The translations under genes were made by a program, and so were the position numbers. Of a stretch of 64,000 nt of DNA, positions 26,907 to 36,646 are shown piece by piece (the stretch's first letter is position 1; every line of letters begins with the position of its first letter). This stretch comes from Nitratireductor alexandrii (GTDB lineage: Bacteria > Pseudomonadota > Alphaproteobacteria > Rhizobiales > Rhizobiaceae). The notes under the pieces were generated by a model. That model was not told the origin of the DNA. It did no database searches and saw only the letters and a list, made by a program, of their open reading frames with translations. The stretch covers positions 1-64,000 of the forward strand of contig NZ_RBVY01000010.1 in the NCBI RefSeq assembly GCF_004000215.1, given 5' to 3'.

Positions 26907-28361
26907 ATGGGCAAGGTAACAGGTTTTCTCGAGATCGACCGGCAGGTGCACAAATACCAGCCGGCTTCCGACCGCATCCGGCATTTCCGCGAGTTCACGC
27001 TGCCGATGTCGGAAAAGGAAGTCGAGAAACAGGCCGCGCGCTGCATGGACTGCGGCATTCCCTATTGCCACGGGCCGACGGGCTGTCCGGTTCACAACCA
27101 GATCCCGGACTGGAACGACCTCGTCTATAATGGCGACTGGGACACGGCGATCCGCAATCTGCACTCGACCAACAATTTTCCCGAATGGACCGGGCGTATC
27201 TGCCCGGCGCCGTGCGAGGAAGCGTGCACGCTCAATCTCGAGGACATTCCCGTCGCCATCAAGACGATCGAGCACGCGATTGCCGACAAGGCCTGGGAGA
27301 CGGGCTATATGCGGCCCTATCCGGCCGAGCACAAGACCGGCAAGAAAGTCGCCATCATCGGTTCGGGCCCGGCCGGTATGGCGGCAGCCCAGCAACTCGG
27401 CCGGGTGGGCCACGACGTGCATGTTTATGAGCGCGAGAGCCGGCCGGGCGGCCTGATGCGCTACGGCATTCCGGACTTCAAGATCGAAAAACACCATGTC
27501 GACCGGCGCGTCAGCCAGATGGAGGGCGAGGGGGTGACGTTCTTCTGCGGCGTCAATGTCGGCGTCGACAAGACCGTCGACGAACTGCTGGCGACCTACG
27601 ACGCCGTGCTTTATTGCGGCGGATCGGAAAAGCCGCGCCCGGCCGGCATTCCCGGCAGCGAACTGGGCGGCGTGCACGACGCCATGCCCTATCTGGTTCA
27701 GCAGAACCGGCGCGTGGCGGGCGAGGACATCCAGTCGTCGGCCTGGCCGTCGGCGCCGATCCTGGCCGGGGGCAAGCACGTCGTCGTCGTCGGCGGCGGC
27801 GACACGGCGTCGGACTGCGTGGGCACGGCGTTTCGCCAGGGTGCGGTGCGCGTGACCCAGCTCGACATCCGTCCGCAGCCGCCGGAGAGGGAAGACAAGC
27901 TGGCGGTGTGGCCTTATTGGGCGACCAAGATGCGCACCTCGTCCAGCCAGGCCGAAGGGGCCGAGCGCGAGTTCCAGGTCGCGACGCTGGAGTTCGTCGG
28001 CGAGGACGGGGTTCTGACCGGGGTCAAATGCGCCGCGGTCGACGAGGCGCGCAAGCCGATCGCCGGGACTGAGTTCCTGATCCGCGCCGATCTGGCCTTC
28101 GTCGCAATCGGCTTTTCCGGCCCGATCGAGGGCGGCATCATGCAGGAACTGGCGGGCAAGGTGGCGACCGTTGTGGACGGCCGCCGCTCGACGAATGTCG
28201 AAGCCAACGACCGCGACTATCGCACCAGTCTCGACCGCTTCTTCGCCGCCGGCGACGTGCGGCGCGGGCAGTCGCTGGTCGTGTGGGCTATTCGTGAGGG
28301 TCGCCAGGCCGCGCATGCGATCGACGCCTTCCTGATGGGATCGACGGTGCTGCCGCGGTAA
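26907..28361 (+). CDS. gltD: Glutamate synthase (NADPH), small subunit
   Basis: The 484-residue protein begins with the cysteine-rich segment CMDCGIPYC near residue 46 and CPVH / [10 protein letters not shown], which bind two [4Fe-4S] clusters at the interface with GltB. FAD-binding [10 protein letters not shown] follows near 150, then [11 protein letters not shown] near 295 for NADPH, and a terminal FAD motif [16 protein letters not shown]. It passes electrons from NADPH to the FMN of GltB. ATG 26907 has GGAGAG six bases upstream. It is the second gene of the gltBD operon; a weak hairpin with four T follows the stop by about 35 bases. Confidence 0.98.
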   Translation: MGKVTGFLEIDRQVHKYQPASDRIRHFREFTLPMSEKEVEKQAARCMDCGIPYCHGPTGCPVHNQIPDWNDLVYNGDWDTAIRNLHSTNNFPEWTGRICPAPCEEACTLNLEDIPVAIKTIEHAIADKAWETGYMRPYPAEHKTGKKVAIIGSGPAGMAAAQQLGRVGHDVHVYERESRPGGLMRYGIPDFKIEKHHVDRRVSQMEGEGVTFFCGVNVGVDKTVDELLATYDAVLYCGGSEKPRPAGIPGSELGGVHDAMPYLVQQNRRVAGEDIQSSAWPSAPILAGGKHVVVVGGGDTASDCVGTAFRQGAVRVTQLDIRPQPPEREDKLAVWPYWATKMRTSSSQAEGAEREFQVATLEFVGEDGVLTGVKCAAVDEARKPIAGTEFLIRADLAFVAIGFSGPIEGGIMQELAGKVATVVDGRRSTNVEANDRDYRTSLDRFFAAGDVRRGQSLVVWAIREGRQAAHAIDAFLMGSTVLPR

Positions 28362-28394
28362 TCCGTCAAAATTCAAGCCGGCCTGCGGAAACGG

Positions 28395-28412
28395 CGCCCG
28401 CTGGGCGGTTTT
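28395..28412 (+). terminator. Weak intrinsic terminator candidate after gltD
   Basis: CGCCC, loop GCT, GGGCG, then GTTTT, 34 bases after the gltD stop. The stem is only 5 bp and the T-run four bases, so strength is doubtful. Confidence 0.4.
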
Positions 28413-28565
28413 GGCCGGTGCCGGCGGCCAGGGCTCGAAGCCGTCAGAGCCTTTGGGGGCGGGCCAAAGCGTTTCCTGGCGAAGTGGACGCCGGTTCGCC
28501 GCTCGCAAACGCGTTAAAACAATAAGGTAGAGCCGGTCTGCGATGCCGTGAAGAGCAGAACGACT

Positions 28566-29798
28566 CTAACGGGCCGGCACGATCGCCGACGTTTCGTTGC
28601 GGTCCGCGCCGGGAGCGGGCGCAACGGCTGCCGCCGGCTGGACGCGGATCGAAAAATCGTCGACCCGTCCGGGACGGGGCTCGGGCGTCTTTCCCTCGAT
28701 GGCAAGCTTTTCGGACAGGGTCACGGCCTCGCCTTCCTTAGGGTCGAGGCTGGCGCCCATCAGGTCGTCGGCGCCGTCCAGTTCGGGATCGCCGAGCGCG
28801 ATTGGGGGCGTGCGTTCGACCGTGGGCTGGCCCGCCGCCGGCGGGCCGATCAGCTCGGGCACGCCGAGTTCGGGAAAGACGGTGGAGCGGCCGTCACCCA
28901 ATATGCGCTGCAACGGCTTTTCGGCGTAAAAGGCGATCTTGCGGCGGCCGGCCCGGGTGAAATTGATCCCGTCGTTGGCGCGCAGCCTGACCGCCTGTCC
29001 GTTGATGTCCGGGCCGGTGGCGGCATAGGCGCCGTTTTCGTCGACGAAACCTTCCCAGATATCGACAAAGGTGCCGCCGATGGTTTCCACCGCGTTGCGC
29101 TGCAGGTCGTTGAAGGCCAGCATGTCGGAGCTCATCGAGGAGAATTTGAACGCCGGCAGGCCGACCCAGACTACGGGGATGTTGCGCTCGGCGAAACTCT
29201 GCGCCAAGGCTGCGGCGCGGGCGGCGTATTCCGCCGTCCATTTTTCTGAGCGCACGCTTTCGCGGCTTCCCTCGACGCGCATTTGCTGGCGATCGTTCGA
29301 GCCGATCATGACAACGCCGACGGCCGGTTTCGCGTCGTCCAGGATCGGACCGATCTCGACGGGCCAGTTGTAGAAATCGTCGCGCACGAAACCCGACGAG
29401 CCGTTCGACTTGTCGACGATGCGTACGGTCGGATCCTCGGCGAAGACGGTTGTCAGCCCTTCCGCCAGACCGCCGGCGAGAAAGTCGCCGACAACGATGA
29501 CGACACGGGCGTTTTCGGCCTTTTCAACCACCTCGACGGCCGGCCGCGACGGCGCGGCGGAGTGTCGTGGCGCCGTGGTGCGCCGGGGCGCGCTGCGCTT
29601 TTTAACCTGCGGAACCTGCCGACGTTCGGGCTGGCGGGCGCGTTCGCGTCCGCCGCGAAACAGGAACTCCAGCAGCGAGCGTGGCCGCTCCTGCGCATAG
29701 GCCACGCCGGCGACGTCGACGACGACGGTCGCCAGGGCAAGCAGCACGATCGCCAGGAGACGTGTGCCGCGCAGTCGTGTCGAAGCCCGCTGGTGCAT
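28566..29798 (-). CDS. DUF459 SGNH-hydrolase-like periplasmic protein with substituted active site
   Basis: This 410-residue protein starts with a signal sequence or N-terminal anchor (residues 1-37, ending VAYAQ), then a basic disordered stretch, then the DUF459 SGNH-like domain (about 90-300). Canonical SGNH enzymes have GDS and a C-terminal DxxH; here the first block reads VVGDFLAGGLAEGL and the last DGINFTRAG, so nucleophile Ser and catalytic His are Phe and Asn. GSND is intact. It may bind rather than hydrolyse cell-wall or glycan acyl groups. A Pro/Ala-rich tail of 80 residues ends the protein. ATG 29798 has GAAGGAAG upstream. It lies 15 bp after the lytic transglycosylase gene, in one operon. 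Confidence 0.85.
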   Translation of the reverse strand: MHQRASTRLRGTRLLAIVLLALATVVVDVAGVAYAQERPRSLLEFLFRGGRERARQPERRQVPQVKKRSAPRRTTAPRHSAAPSRPAVEVVEKAENARVVIVVGDFLAGGLAEGLTTVFAEDPTVRIVDKSNGSSGFVRDDFYNWPVEIGPILDDAKPAVGVVMIGSNDRQQMRVEGSRESVRSEKWTAEYAARAAALAQSFAERNIPVVWVGLPAFKFSSMSSDMLAFNDLQRNAVETIGGTFVDIWEGFVDENGAYAATGPDINGQAVRLRANDGINFTRAGRRKIAFYAEKPLQRILGDGRSTVFPELGVPELIGPPAAGQPTVERTPPIALGDPELDGADDLMGASLDPKEGEAVTLSEKLAIEGKTPEPRPGRVDDFSIRVQPAAAVAPAPGADRNETSAIVPAR

Positions 29799-29813
29799 CA
29801 AGCTTCCTTCGCC

Positions 29814-31034
29814 TCAGCGCCGCAGCCGGTTGAGCACTTCCATGCTCGGATGGCCGTCGACCGGCATCCCGACCCGCTTCTGATAGGTTTCGATGGCGCC
29901 GCGCGACCCGGAGCCGATCTTGCCGTCGATCGGACCGTCGTAGAGCCCGACCGCACCGAGGCGCTTCTGCAGTTCCTGTTTTTCGGCGAAACTCAATTTG
30001 GTGAAGGGCCGGTTCCAGTCGCGTTCCAACCCGCCATAACCGGCGATCTCGTCGGCGAGCAGACCGACGGCGAGCGCATATTTGTCGGCATTGTTGTAGC
30101 GCTTCAGGATGAAGAAATTGCGCGTCATCAGGAAGGCCGGCCCGGCGCGGCCGTCGAGTACTTTCAGCTCGGCCTTCTCGGACGGGCGCGGGAAGGGTTT
30201 GCCGTTGGTGCGCGTTACGCCGATCGACTGCCATTGCGCCAGCGACATCGATCCGGCGGGAAATTTCCGGCCCGGCGGCAGGCTGACCTCGTAACCCCAG
30301 GTCTTGCCGCTCTGCCAGCCGTTCTTGCGCAAGAGATTCGCCGCCGTCGCCAAGGCATCGGGGATGGAGTTCCAGATGTCGCGACGGCCGTTGCCGTCAA
30401 TGTCGACCGCATAGGCCTGGTAGCTGGTTGGGATGAACTGGGTGTGGCCCATCGCGCCGGCCCAGGACCCGGTCAGGTGGGAGACGTCGATGTCGCCCGA
30501 TTGCAGGATCTTCAGGGCGGCGAGGAGCTGTGTGCGCGCGAATTTGGCGCGCCGCTTGTCCGCATAGGCCAATGTCGACAGCGAGCGCACCACATTGCGC
30601 ATCACGCGGTCGTTTTTGAGGATCTCGCCGTAATTCGATTCCATCGACCAGATCGCCAGAAGGATATGGCGGTCGACGCCGAAGCGCGATTCGATGCGGT
30701 CGAGCCAGTTCTTCCATTTGCGCGCCATCTGGCGGCCCTCGGAGATGGAATGCTCGTGGACGCGGTTGTCGAAATAGTCCCAGACCGGGGCGGTGAATTC
30801 CGGCTGATAGCGCGCCTTCTCCAGCACTTCGGGGTCGGGCGCGGTCACGCCGCGGAAGGCGCGGTCGAGCGTGGATTTGGAAATGCCGTTCTTCTGGGCG
30901 GTGCTGCGGAAGCCCGCCACCCAGCGCTCGAACTTGGCATCGGCCAGAGCCGGGGCGGTCAGCAGGGCGAACGCGACCGCGGCACCGGCGAAAAGGCTGG
31001 TCGCGCGTGCGACGACTGATTTTGCAAACATCAT
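29814..31034 (-). CDS. Lytic murein transglycosylase, MltB/SLT_2 family with peptidoglycan-binding domain
   Basis: The 406-residue protein has a signal peptide (cleavage after about residue 31, PALADA), an SLT_2/MltB catalytic domain with the glutamate in LLAIWSMESNYGE near 130 and GAMGHTQFIPTSYQAYAVDIDGNGRRDIWNS, and a C-terminal PG_binding_1 domain (LQKRLGAVGLYDGPIDGKIG). It cuts the glycan chain of murein leaving 1,6-anhydro-muramic acid, in the periplasm. No lipobox is seen, so it is a soluble form. The SGNH-like gene follows by 15 bp. It is divergent from galU with a 178-bp promoter region between the chosen starts. Confidence 0.94.
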   Translation of the reverse strand: MMFAKSVVARATSLFAGAAVAFALLTAPALADAKFERWVAGFRSTAQKNGISKSTLDRAFRGVTAPDPEVLEKARYQPEFTAPVWDYFDNRVHEHSISEGRQMARKWKNWLDRIESRFGVDRHILLAIWSMESNYGEILKNDRVMRNVVRSLSTLAYADKRRAKFARTQLLAALKILQSGDIDVSHLTGSWAGAMGHTQFIPTSYQAYAVDIDGNGRRDIWNSIPDALATAANLLRKNGWQSGKTWGYEVSLPPGRKFPAGSMSLAQWQSIGVTRTNGKPFPRPSEKAELKVLDGRAGPAFLMTRNFFILKRYNNADKYALAVGLLADEIAGYGGLERDWNRPFTKLSFAEKQELQKRLGAVGLYDGPIDGKIGSGSRGAIETYQKRVGMPVDGHPSMEVLNRLRR

Positions 31035-31212
31035 CTGATCCGTTTGTTGTCTCGGGATGATCTTTCGCGGGTTGCGGTTAGAAAAGGGTTTACCATAGTG
31101 TGAATCAACGAGACATAGGGCGGTGCAACCGCACCGACCGCCTCTCCTGTTGGATATTTTTTAATTCCGGCGTGAAGATGTCAGGGCCGGAAGCGAAAGT
31201 GTGGTTGCAGCG

Positions 31213-32118
31213 ATGAAGAAAGTCAGAAAAGCGGTTTTTCCGGTCGCCGGGCTCGGCACCCGGTTCCTGCCGGCGACCAAGGCGGTGCCCAAGGAGATGC
31301 TGACCGTCGTCGACAAGCCCGTCATCCAATACGTCGTCGACGAGGCGCGCGAGGCCGGCATCGAACACCTGGTTTTCGTCACCGGGCGCAACAAGGGCGT
31401 GATCGAGGATCATTTCGACATCCAGGTCGAGCTCTACGATACGCTTGCCCAGCGCGGCAAGGACGCCCAGCTTGCGCGGCTGCAGCGCATGCAGCCCGGA
31501 CCCGGCGAAACCAGCTTCACGCGCCAGCAGGAGCCGCTGGGGCTGGGCCATGCGGTGTGGTGCGCCCGCTCGATCATCGGCGACGAGCCGTTCGCGCTTC
31601 TGCTGCCCGACATGATCATGCAGTCGAAGCGGTCGTGCCTGACCGAAATGGTCGATCTCTACGCCCGCACCGGCCAGAACGTCGTGGCGGTTCAGGAATG
31701 CGACCCGGCCGAGACGCATAAATACGGCATCGTTGAAAAGGGTGAGGCGGCCGGCACCGGTTTCGAGATCACCGGCATGGTGGAAAAGCCGGCCCCGGGC
31801 ACGGCGCCGTCCAATTTCTACATCAACGGGCGCTACATCCTGCAACCGGAGATATTCGACATTCTGGCCGAACAGAAGCAGGGCGCCGGCGGCGAGATCC
31901 AGTTGACCGATGCCATGCTGACGCTGATGGAGCGCCAGTCCTTCTATGGCTACCACTATAGGGGCCGGACTTTCGATTGCGGCTCGCCGGAAGGGTTTGT
32001 GGCGGCCAATGTCGCCTTCGCGCTGTGGCGTCCCGATATCCAGCCGGTCGTCTCGGAGGAACTGTCGCGGCTGATGGCGGAAATCGAGCCGGTCGAGCGC
32101 CGGGCCAGCAAGCGCTGA
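31213..32118 (+). CDS. galU: UTP-glucose-1-phosphate uridylyltransferase
   Basis: The 301-residue protein begins with the nucleotidyltransferase signature [23 protein letters not shown] and has [13 protein letters not shown] and the lysine-containing KYGIVEKGE and [13 protein letters not shown] blocks of bacterial GalU. It makes UDP-glucose from UTP and glucose-1-phosphate, feeding exopolysaccharide, LPS and cyclic glucan synthesis. I chose ATG 31213 (MKKVRK) to match homologues, although a GTG lies 12 bases upstream and the ribosome binding site is poor for both. It is divergent from the lytic transglycosylase and converges with the outer-membrane barrel gene, the surroundings of an envelope cluster. 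Confidence 0.96.
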   Translation: MKKVRKAVFPVAGLGTRFLPATKAVPKEMLTVVDKPVIQYVVDEAREAGIEHLVFVTGRNKGVIEDHFDIQVELYDTLAQRGKDAQLARLQRMQPGPGETSFTRQQEPLGLGHAVWCARSIIGDEPFALLLPDMIMQSKRSCLTEMVDLYARTGQNVVAVQECDPAETHKYGIVEKGEAAGTGFEITGMVEKPAPGTAPSNFYINGRYILQPEIFDILAEQKQGAGGEIQLTDAMLTLMERQSFYGYHYRGRTFDCGSPEGFVAANVAFALWRPDIQPVVSEELSRLMAEIEPVERRASKR

Positions 32119-32143
32119 CGCGCCCGCCTTCGGCAGGCATGGT

Positions 32144-33904
32144 TCAGCGCTGCAGCCGAAGGCCCAGATAGACGCTGCTTGCCTGCCAGTCGCGATTGGG
32201 CAGCGTGCTGGTGAAGGTTTCGTGGCGCAGGCGCCCATTGATACCGGCATAGCGGTTGAACCACCAGGTCGCGCCGGCTTCCGCGCGCAGCGCGCGCTCG
32301 GTGTCGCTGGTGCCGACATAATCGCGCCAGTCGGCGCCGATCGAGGCTTCCAGAAGCAGGTTGGCGCGTGCCTCGCGCGACAGGGCAAGCCCGCCCGAGT
32401 ACAGGATCGAGCCGCTCTCGCCGGCGCTGGTCGTGCCTTCGACGGTCGTCGAGCCGGTGAGCGTGACGGTGGTGCCGCGCACCGGCGACCAGGCGAGGCG
32501 GGCATCGACGGCGGGACCGGCAACGGGTGCCAGGCGCGTGTCGTCGAAGGTCTCGCGCAGCCAGCCGGCGGAGATTTCGCCGGACAGCTTTTCGCCGAAG
32601 TCGAAGGCCGCGCCGCCGCGCACGGCCAGGCGATCGGCGGACCGGGCAAAGCCGCTCGAGTCAATTTCAAGATCGTAGAAACGACGCCCGATCTCGGTCT
32701 CCACGAATGGCACGAGCGCGGGCGCGATCTCGTAACCGACCCGCAAGGCCACCGAGGCCAGGGTCGCGTTGCGTTCTTCCTGCGACAGGGTCCCGCCGCC
32801 CGACAATTCGGCGTCGGAATAGAATTCGCGGTCGAGGAGCCCGGTCGCCGACAGGCGCAGCTTGCCGATATCCTTGCGCAGGCCGAGCGTTCCGGTCAGG
32901 CCGTGCTGGAGCGGCTGCGAGGCGGTGCCGACGATCACCACCGGCGAGGACGCGGTCTCCGGGCGCAGCGTGTAGGCAAAGCCCGCCGTCGCCGCGTAGC
33001 CGCTGCCGAGATCGAGATCGAGTGCGGCGTCGAGGCCGCCCTGGGCCTGGGAATAGTCCGCGCCGGACACCGATTTCAGGAACGTACCGTAGAGGCTGGC
33101 GCGGGCGGCGTGGCGCGACCAGTCGGACACGGCGTTGAGGCGAAGCTGGGTCTCCGAGAGCCAGCCTTCCTCGCCGCCGGGGCTGGAATCGACATTGCTT
33201 GTCCAGCGCACGCCCTGATCGAGCGTGGCGGTGACGTCGAACGTGCCGAGCCGCAGGCCGAGCGGCGCATAGGGCGCCTCCTCGGTTTCCAGGTCGCGGG
33301 TCTCGATCGCCTCGACACGGCCGTTGAGGACCTCGGCCGAAGTGTTGGCGTCCTGATCGAGACTGTCGAGGGTCGGCGCGCGTACCGAAGCGGTGGTTTC
33401 GACGATGTCTTCGTCCGCCGCCTCGTTCGCGCCTCGTGCGGCCGTGCCAGTTGCCCGGTCTTGCGTGCGCTCGGCCGCGCCGTCCGGTTGCGCCTGGCGC
33501 CGGTTCAGGCGCGCCATGGATGGCCGTCCGGCGGGCCGCGGCGCGTCGGCGAAGGGATCGTCGTCCTCGTTTGAATCGGCGAAAATGCTGCGCCCGCGCC
33601 CGTCCGGGTCCGCGTCGTCTTCGGTGTCGCCGGGAAGCGCGCCTTCGCTGACGGGAACATAGGTTTGTGGCGCCGTGTCGCTCTCGCCCGGGCGGGCCTC
33701 GTCGCCTGGACGGATGCCGCCTGACGACAGCAGGCTGCGGTTGACGGTTTCCTCCGACACCTCGCCACGCAGCCCGCTCTCCTGACCGAGAACGGAGACT
33801 GTCGAGACGCCGGTGCTGAGGATGACGGCGAGAATGCCGGTGGCTGCCCCTCGCAAGAGCGGGACGCCGGTTTTTTCCCGCATGCTTTTCGGCGTCCTCG
33901 TCAT
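32144..33904 (-). CDS. Outer-membrane beta-barrel protein with long disordered N-terminal region
   Basis: The 586-residue protein has a basic N-terminus and a signal peptide (about residues 15-40, ending VSVLGQ), then roughly 170 acidic, low-complexity residues rich in Asp, Arg and Ala, then a C-terminal beta-barrel-like part of about 350 residues with alternating aromatic/hydrophobic strands and a final strand VYLGLRLQR. The family is that of rhizobial outer membrane beta-barrel (BBP2/PelB-like) proteins of unknown ligand. It converges with galU and is divergent from the KdsD-like gene. Start ATG 33904 is chosen; ATG 33883 is possible. The disordered part may reach into the periplasm or bind polysaccharide; this is inference. 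Confidence 0.78.
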   Translation of the reverse strand: MTRTPKSMREKTGVPLLRGAATGILAVILSTGVSTVSVLGQESGLRGEVSEETVNRSLLSSGGIRPGDEARPGESDTAPQTYVPVSEGALPGDTEDDADPDGRGRSIFADSNEDDDPFADAPRPAGRPSMARLNRRQAQPDGAAERTQDRATGTAARGANEAADEDIVETTASVRAPTLDSLDQDANTSAEVLNGRVEAIETRDLETEEAPYAPLGLRLGTFDVTATLDQGVRWTSNVDSSPGGEEGWLSETQLRLNAVSDWSRHAARASLYGTFLKSVSGADYSQAQGGLDAALDLDLGSGYAATAGFAYTLRPETASSPVVIVGTASQPLQHGLTGTLGLRKDIGKLRLSATGLLDREFYSDAELSGGGTLSQEERNATLASVALRVGYEIAPALVPFVETEIGRRFYDLEIDSSGFARSADRLAVRGGAAFDFGEKLSGEISAGWLRETFDDTRLAPVAGPAVDARLAWSPVRGTTVTLTGSTTVEGTTSAGESGSILYSGGLALSREARANLLLEASIGADWRDYVGTSDTERALRAEAGATWWFNRYAGINGRLRHETFTSTLPNRDWQASSVYLGLRLQR

Positions 33905-34061
33905 GTCCTGGTGCGTGCGCGCGTGGTGGAACTTTACCGAACCGTAAATCGGGATGGTTAACGCTTGGTTGAGAGGTGCTTTCCGGTGCCGTCCGCGCCG
34001 CGTGTCGCGGGGCGTCAAATGGCGTTGGACACGGCATGGCGAAGCGGCTAAACGAAGCGCC

Positions 34062-35060
34062 ATGCAGGGCATTCCAGAAAAGAAGCAGCCGGATCGCGTG
34101 GCTGCGATCGCGTCCGCGGTGCGCACGGTGTCGACCGGTCAGTCCGGCATGGCCGCGCTGGCCGAGGCGCTCGACAACGGGCTTTCGGAACCGTTCGCGG
34201 ATGCGGTGGCGCTGCTGTCGGCGATTCGCGGCCGCGTGATCGCGACAGGCGTCGGCAAAAGCCATCATATCGGCTCGAAACTGGCCGCGACGCTGTCATC
34301 CACGGGAACGCCGGCCTTCTTCGTCCATCCGGCGGAGGCCAATCACGGCGATCTCGGCATGATCACCCGCGACGATGCCGTCATCGCTATGTCCTGGTCG
34401 GGCGAAAGCTCGGAACTGAAGGGGATCGTCTCCTATTCGAAACGCTTCGCGATTCCGCTGATCGCGATCACGTCCGGCGAGGATTCCACCCTGGCGCGGG
34501 AGGCCGACATCGTTTTGTGCCTGCCCAAGGCGGCCGAGGCCTGCCCGCACGGGCTGGCGCCGACGACGTCGACATTGCTGCAACTGGCGATCGGCGACGC
34601 GCTGGCGGTGGCGTTGCTGGAAGCGCGCGGTTTCACGCCGGACAATTTCAAGACCTTCCATCCCGGCGGCAAGCTCGGCGCCAACCTGACCCAGGTGCGC
34701 GAGATCATGCATGGCGGCGACGAACTGCCGCTGGTGGGACCGGGAACCCGCATGCCCGAAGCGGTGATGATGCTGGCGCAAAAACGCTTCGGCTGCGTGT
34801 GCGTCATCGATGCCGGCGGCCGGCTGGCGGGCATCTTCACCGACGGCGACCTGGCGCGCAGCCTCGACCGCAACCTCGCCGATCTCGCGGTCGAGGACCT
34901 GATGACCCGCGAGCCCAAGACGATCGGTCCATCCACGCTCGCCGGCGCGGCCATGGCCGTGCTCAACGAGCATCACATCAGCGCCCTGGTCGTTGTCGAC
35001 GAGGGCAGGCCGGTCGGGATCGTCCATTTCCACGATTTGCTGGCGCTCGGCGCGGCGTGA
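34062..35060 (+). CDS. kdsD: Arabinose-5-phosphate isomerase, KpsF/GutQ family (SIS plus two CBS domains)
   Basis: The 332-residue protein has a SIS domain (about 40-180; GVGKSHHIGSKLAATLSSTGTPAFFVHPAEANHGDLGM, then SWSGES) and two CBS domains (about 205-330; MPEAVMMLAQKRFGCVCVID, TDGDLARSL, ALVVVDEGRPVGIVHFHDLL). The family converts ribulose-5-phosphate to arabinose-5-phosphate, the first committed step to the Kdo of LPS. Symbol is by family; a GutQ/KpsF paralogue role cannot be excluded. ATG 34062 has only a weak GAAG upstream. A longer frame starting at 33954 crosses the divergent promoter and is rejected. It converges with nfeD. Confidence 0.92.
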   Translation: MQGIPEKKQPDRVAAIASAVRTVSTGQSGMAALAEALDNGLSEPFADAVALLSAIRGRVIATGVGKSHHIGSKLAATLSSTGTPAFFVHPAEANHGDLGMITRDDAVIAMSWSGESSELKGIVSYSKRFAIPLIAITSGEDSTLAREADIVLCLPKAAEACPHGLAPTTSTLLQLAIGDALAVALLEARGFTPDNFKTFHPGGKLGANLTQVREIMHGGDELPLVGPGTRMPEAVMMLAQKRFGCVCVIDAGGRLAGIFTDGDLARSLDRNLADLAVEDLMTREPKTIGPSTLAGAAMAVLNEHHISALVVVDEGRPVGIVHFHDLLALGAA

Positions 35061-35096
35061 AGCGCCGGCACGGTTGCGGCGACAGCCTCTGCGCTG

Positions 35097-35555
35097 TCAG
35101 ATAATTTCGACGACCAGATCGCCGTTGTCGACCGCGATCACGCGTACGCGTGTTCCCGCCGCCGCGTCCGGACCCGTCACGCGCCAATAGGTGTCGCCGA
35201 TGCGGATACGGCCGCGGCTGTCGCGAATCGCCTCGTCCAGCGTGGCGGTGCGTCCGACGAGTTGCTGGGCGCGCTGGTTGAGGAGCGGCTGGTCGCTTGG
35301 CGTCTGACGGTTGTGGACGAAGCGATAGCCGCCATAGGCGGCGACCAGCGACAGGGCGAGGAACACCAGCGTCTGTAGCTGCCAGTCCCAGAACCGGGCG
35401 TCCCACAAGGCGATCGACAACAGGCCGGTGGCGAGCGCCGCCAGGCCGATCCAGACAAGAAAGACGCCGGGAACCAGGATCTCGGCCGCCAGCAGGGCAA
35501 AGCCGAGCACGATCCAGCTCCACGGGCCGAGTTCGACGAAGACGCTTGCGATCAT
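35097..35555 (-). CDS. NfeD-like short membrane protein
   Basis: The 152-residue protein has an N-terminal pair or trio of transmembrane helices (WSWIVLGFALLAAEILV, FLVWIGLAALATGLLSIALW, TLVFLALSLVAAYGGYRFV) and a C-terminal OB-fold (LVGRTATLDEAIRDSRGRIRIGDTYWRVTGP, RVRVIAVDNGDLVVEII). Short NfeD proteins pair with stomatin/SPFH proteins and act in membrane-domain organisation or quality control. The gene starts 22 bp after the SPFH gene on the same strand, so the pair is an operon. ATG 35555 is chosen; a longer upstream frame lies inside the SPFH gene. Confidence 0.93.
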   Translation of the reverse strand: MIASVFVELGPWSWIVLGFALLAAEILVPGVFLVWIGLAALATGLLSIALWDARFWDWQLQTLVFLALSLVAAYGGYRFVHNRQTPSDQPLLNQRAQQLVGRTATLDEAIRDSRGRIRIGDTYWRVTGPDAAAGTRVRVIAVDNGDLVVEII

Positions 35556-35577
35556 GCCAGGTTTTCCCGTGCCGGGC

Positions 35578-36528
35578 TCATGACTCGTCCGGGGTGACGA
35601 CGGGCGGCCGCGCCGGGGTGCGGCGGGTGAGCGGCACCGCATCCTCGCCGAACACTTCCTTGGCGATCGCGCCGATGCCGCCCAGCGAGCCGATCAGTGA
35701 CGAAGCCTCGAACGGCATCAGGACGACCTTGTTGTTGTTGGCCGCGCCGATCTTGGCCAGCGCCTCGGTGTATTTCTGGGCGACGAAATAGTTGATCGCC
35801 TGCACGCCGCCCTGGGCGATCGCCTCGGAAACCGACTGGGTGGCGCGCGCCTCGGCCTCGGCGAGGCGTTCGCGGGCTTCGGCGTCGCGGAACGCGGCCT
35901 CCTTGCGGCCTTCCGCCTCCAGTACTTGGGCCTGTTTCAAGCCCTCGGCTTCCAGGATCTGGGCGCGCTTGTTGCGCTCGGCCATCATCTGGCGGGCCAT
36001 CGACTCGACCAGGTTTTCGGGCGGGTTGATGTCCTTGATCTCGACCCGGGTCATCTTCACGCCCCAGGGATTGGCGGCCTCGTCGACGACGCGCAGCAGG
36101 CGTTCGTTGATGGCGTCGCGATTCGACAACAGCTCGTCGAGGTCCATCGATCCCATGACGGAACGGATATTGGTCATGGTCAGGTTCAGGATCGCGTTTT
36201 CCAGGCCCGACACCTGATAGGCGGCCTGGGCTGCGTTGAGCACCTGGTAGAAGGCGACGCCGTCCACGGCAACGATGGCGTTGTCGCGGGTGATCACCTC
36301 CTGGGTCGGCACGTCGAGCACCTGCTCCATCATGTTCAGCTTGGCGCCGACGCGGTCGATGAACGGCACGATGATGTTGAGGCCGGGCGACAGGGTGCGG
36401 GTGTAACGGCCGAAGCGCTCGACGGTGAAATTGTTTCCCTGCGGGACCGTCTTGATGCCGACGAAGATGAGCAGCAGCACGAGAACGACGAGGACCGGAA
36501 TGAGAATGTCGAGACCGGTAATTGGCAT
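35578..36528 (-). CDS. SPFH/band 7 (stomatin-like) membrane protein
   Basis: The 316-residue protein has one N-terminal transmembrane helix ([18 protein letters not shown]), the band 7 domain ([33 protein letters not shown] through [12 protein letters not shown] and [19 protein letters not shown]) and an Ala/Glu-rich helical region ([28 protein letters not shown] is shorter in some families) ending in a hydrophobic tail and Pro-rich end. It resembles QmcA/slipin paired with NfeD. It forms oligomeric rings at the membrane. GGAGGAC precedes ATG 36528 by eight bases. It heads the two-gene SPFH-nfeD operon. Confidence 0.95.
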   Translation of the reverse strand: MPITGLDILIPVLVVLVLLLIFVGIKTVPQGNNFTVERFGRYTRTLSPGLNIIVPFIDRVGAKLNMMEQVLDVPTQEVITRDNAIVAVDGVAFYQVLNAAQAAYQVSGLENAILNLTMTNIRSVMGSMDLDELLSNRDAINERLLRVVDEAANPWGVKMTRVEIKDINPPENLVESMARQMMAERNKRAQILEAEGLKQAQVLEAEGRKEAAFRDAEARERLAEAEARATQSVSEAIAQGGVQAINYFVAQKYTEALAKIGAANNNKVVLMPFEASSLIGSLGGIGAIAKEVFGEDAVPLTRRTPARPPVVTPDES

Positions 36529-36646
36529 GCGTAAGTCCTCCGCTGGCCATGTCGATTGGGACGCCGGCGCTGGGCCGGCGCTCCTGTCAGCGGAAAGACT
36601 TAGACCGTTTTGTGGCCGGATGGAAACAGTTGTGCCGGCCGTCCGG

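Noticed and set aside
22122..28508. A 2128-codon open frame antisense to gltB and gltD
   Set aside because: It is the exact antisense of two well-conserved genes and has no recognisable domain; such long antisense frames are expected in high-GC genomes with strong third-position bias.
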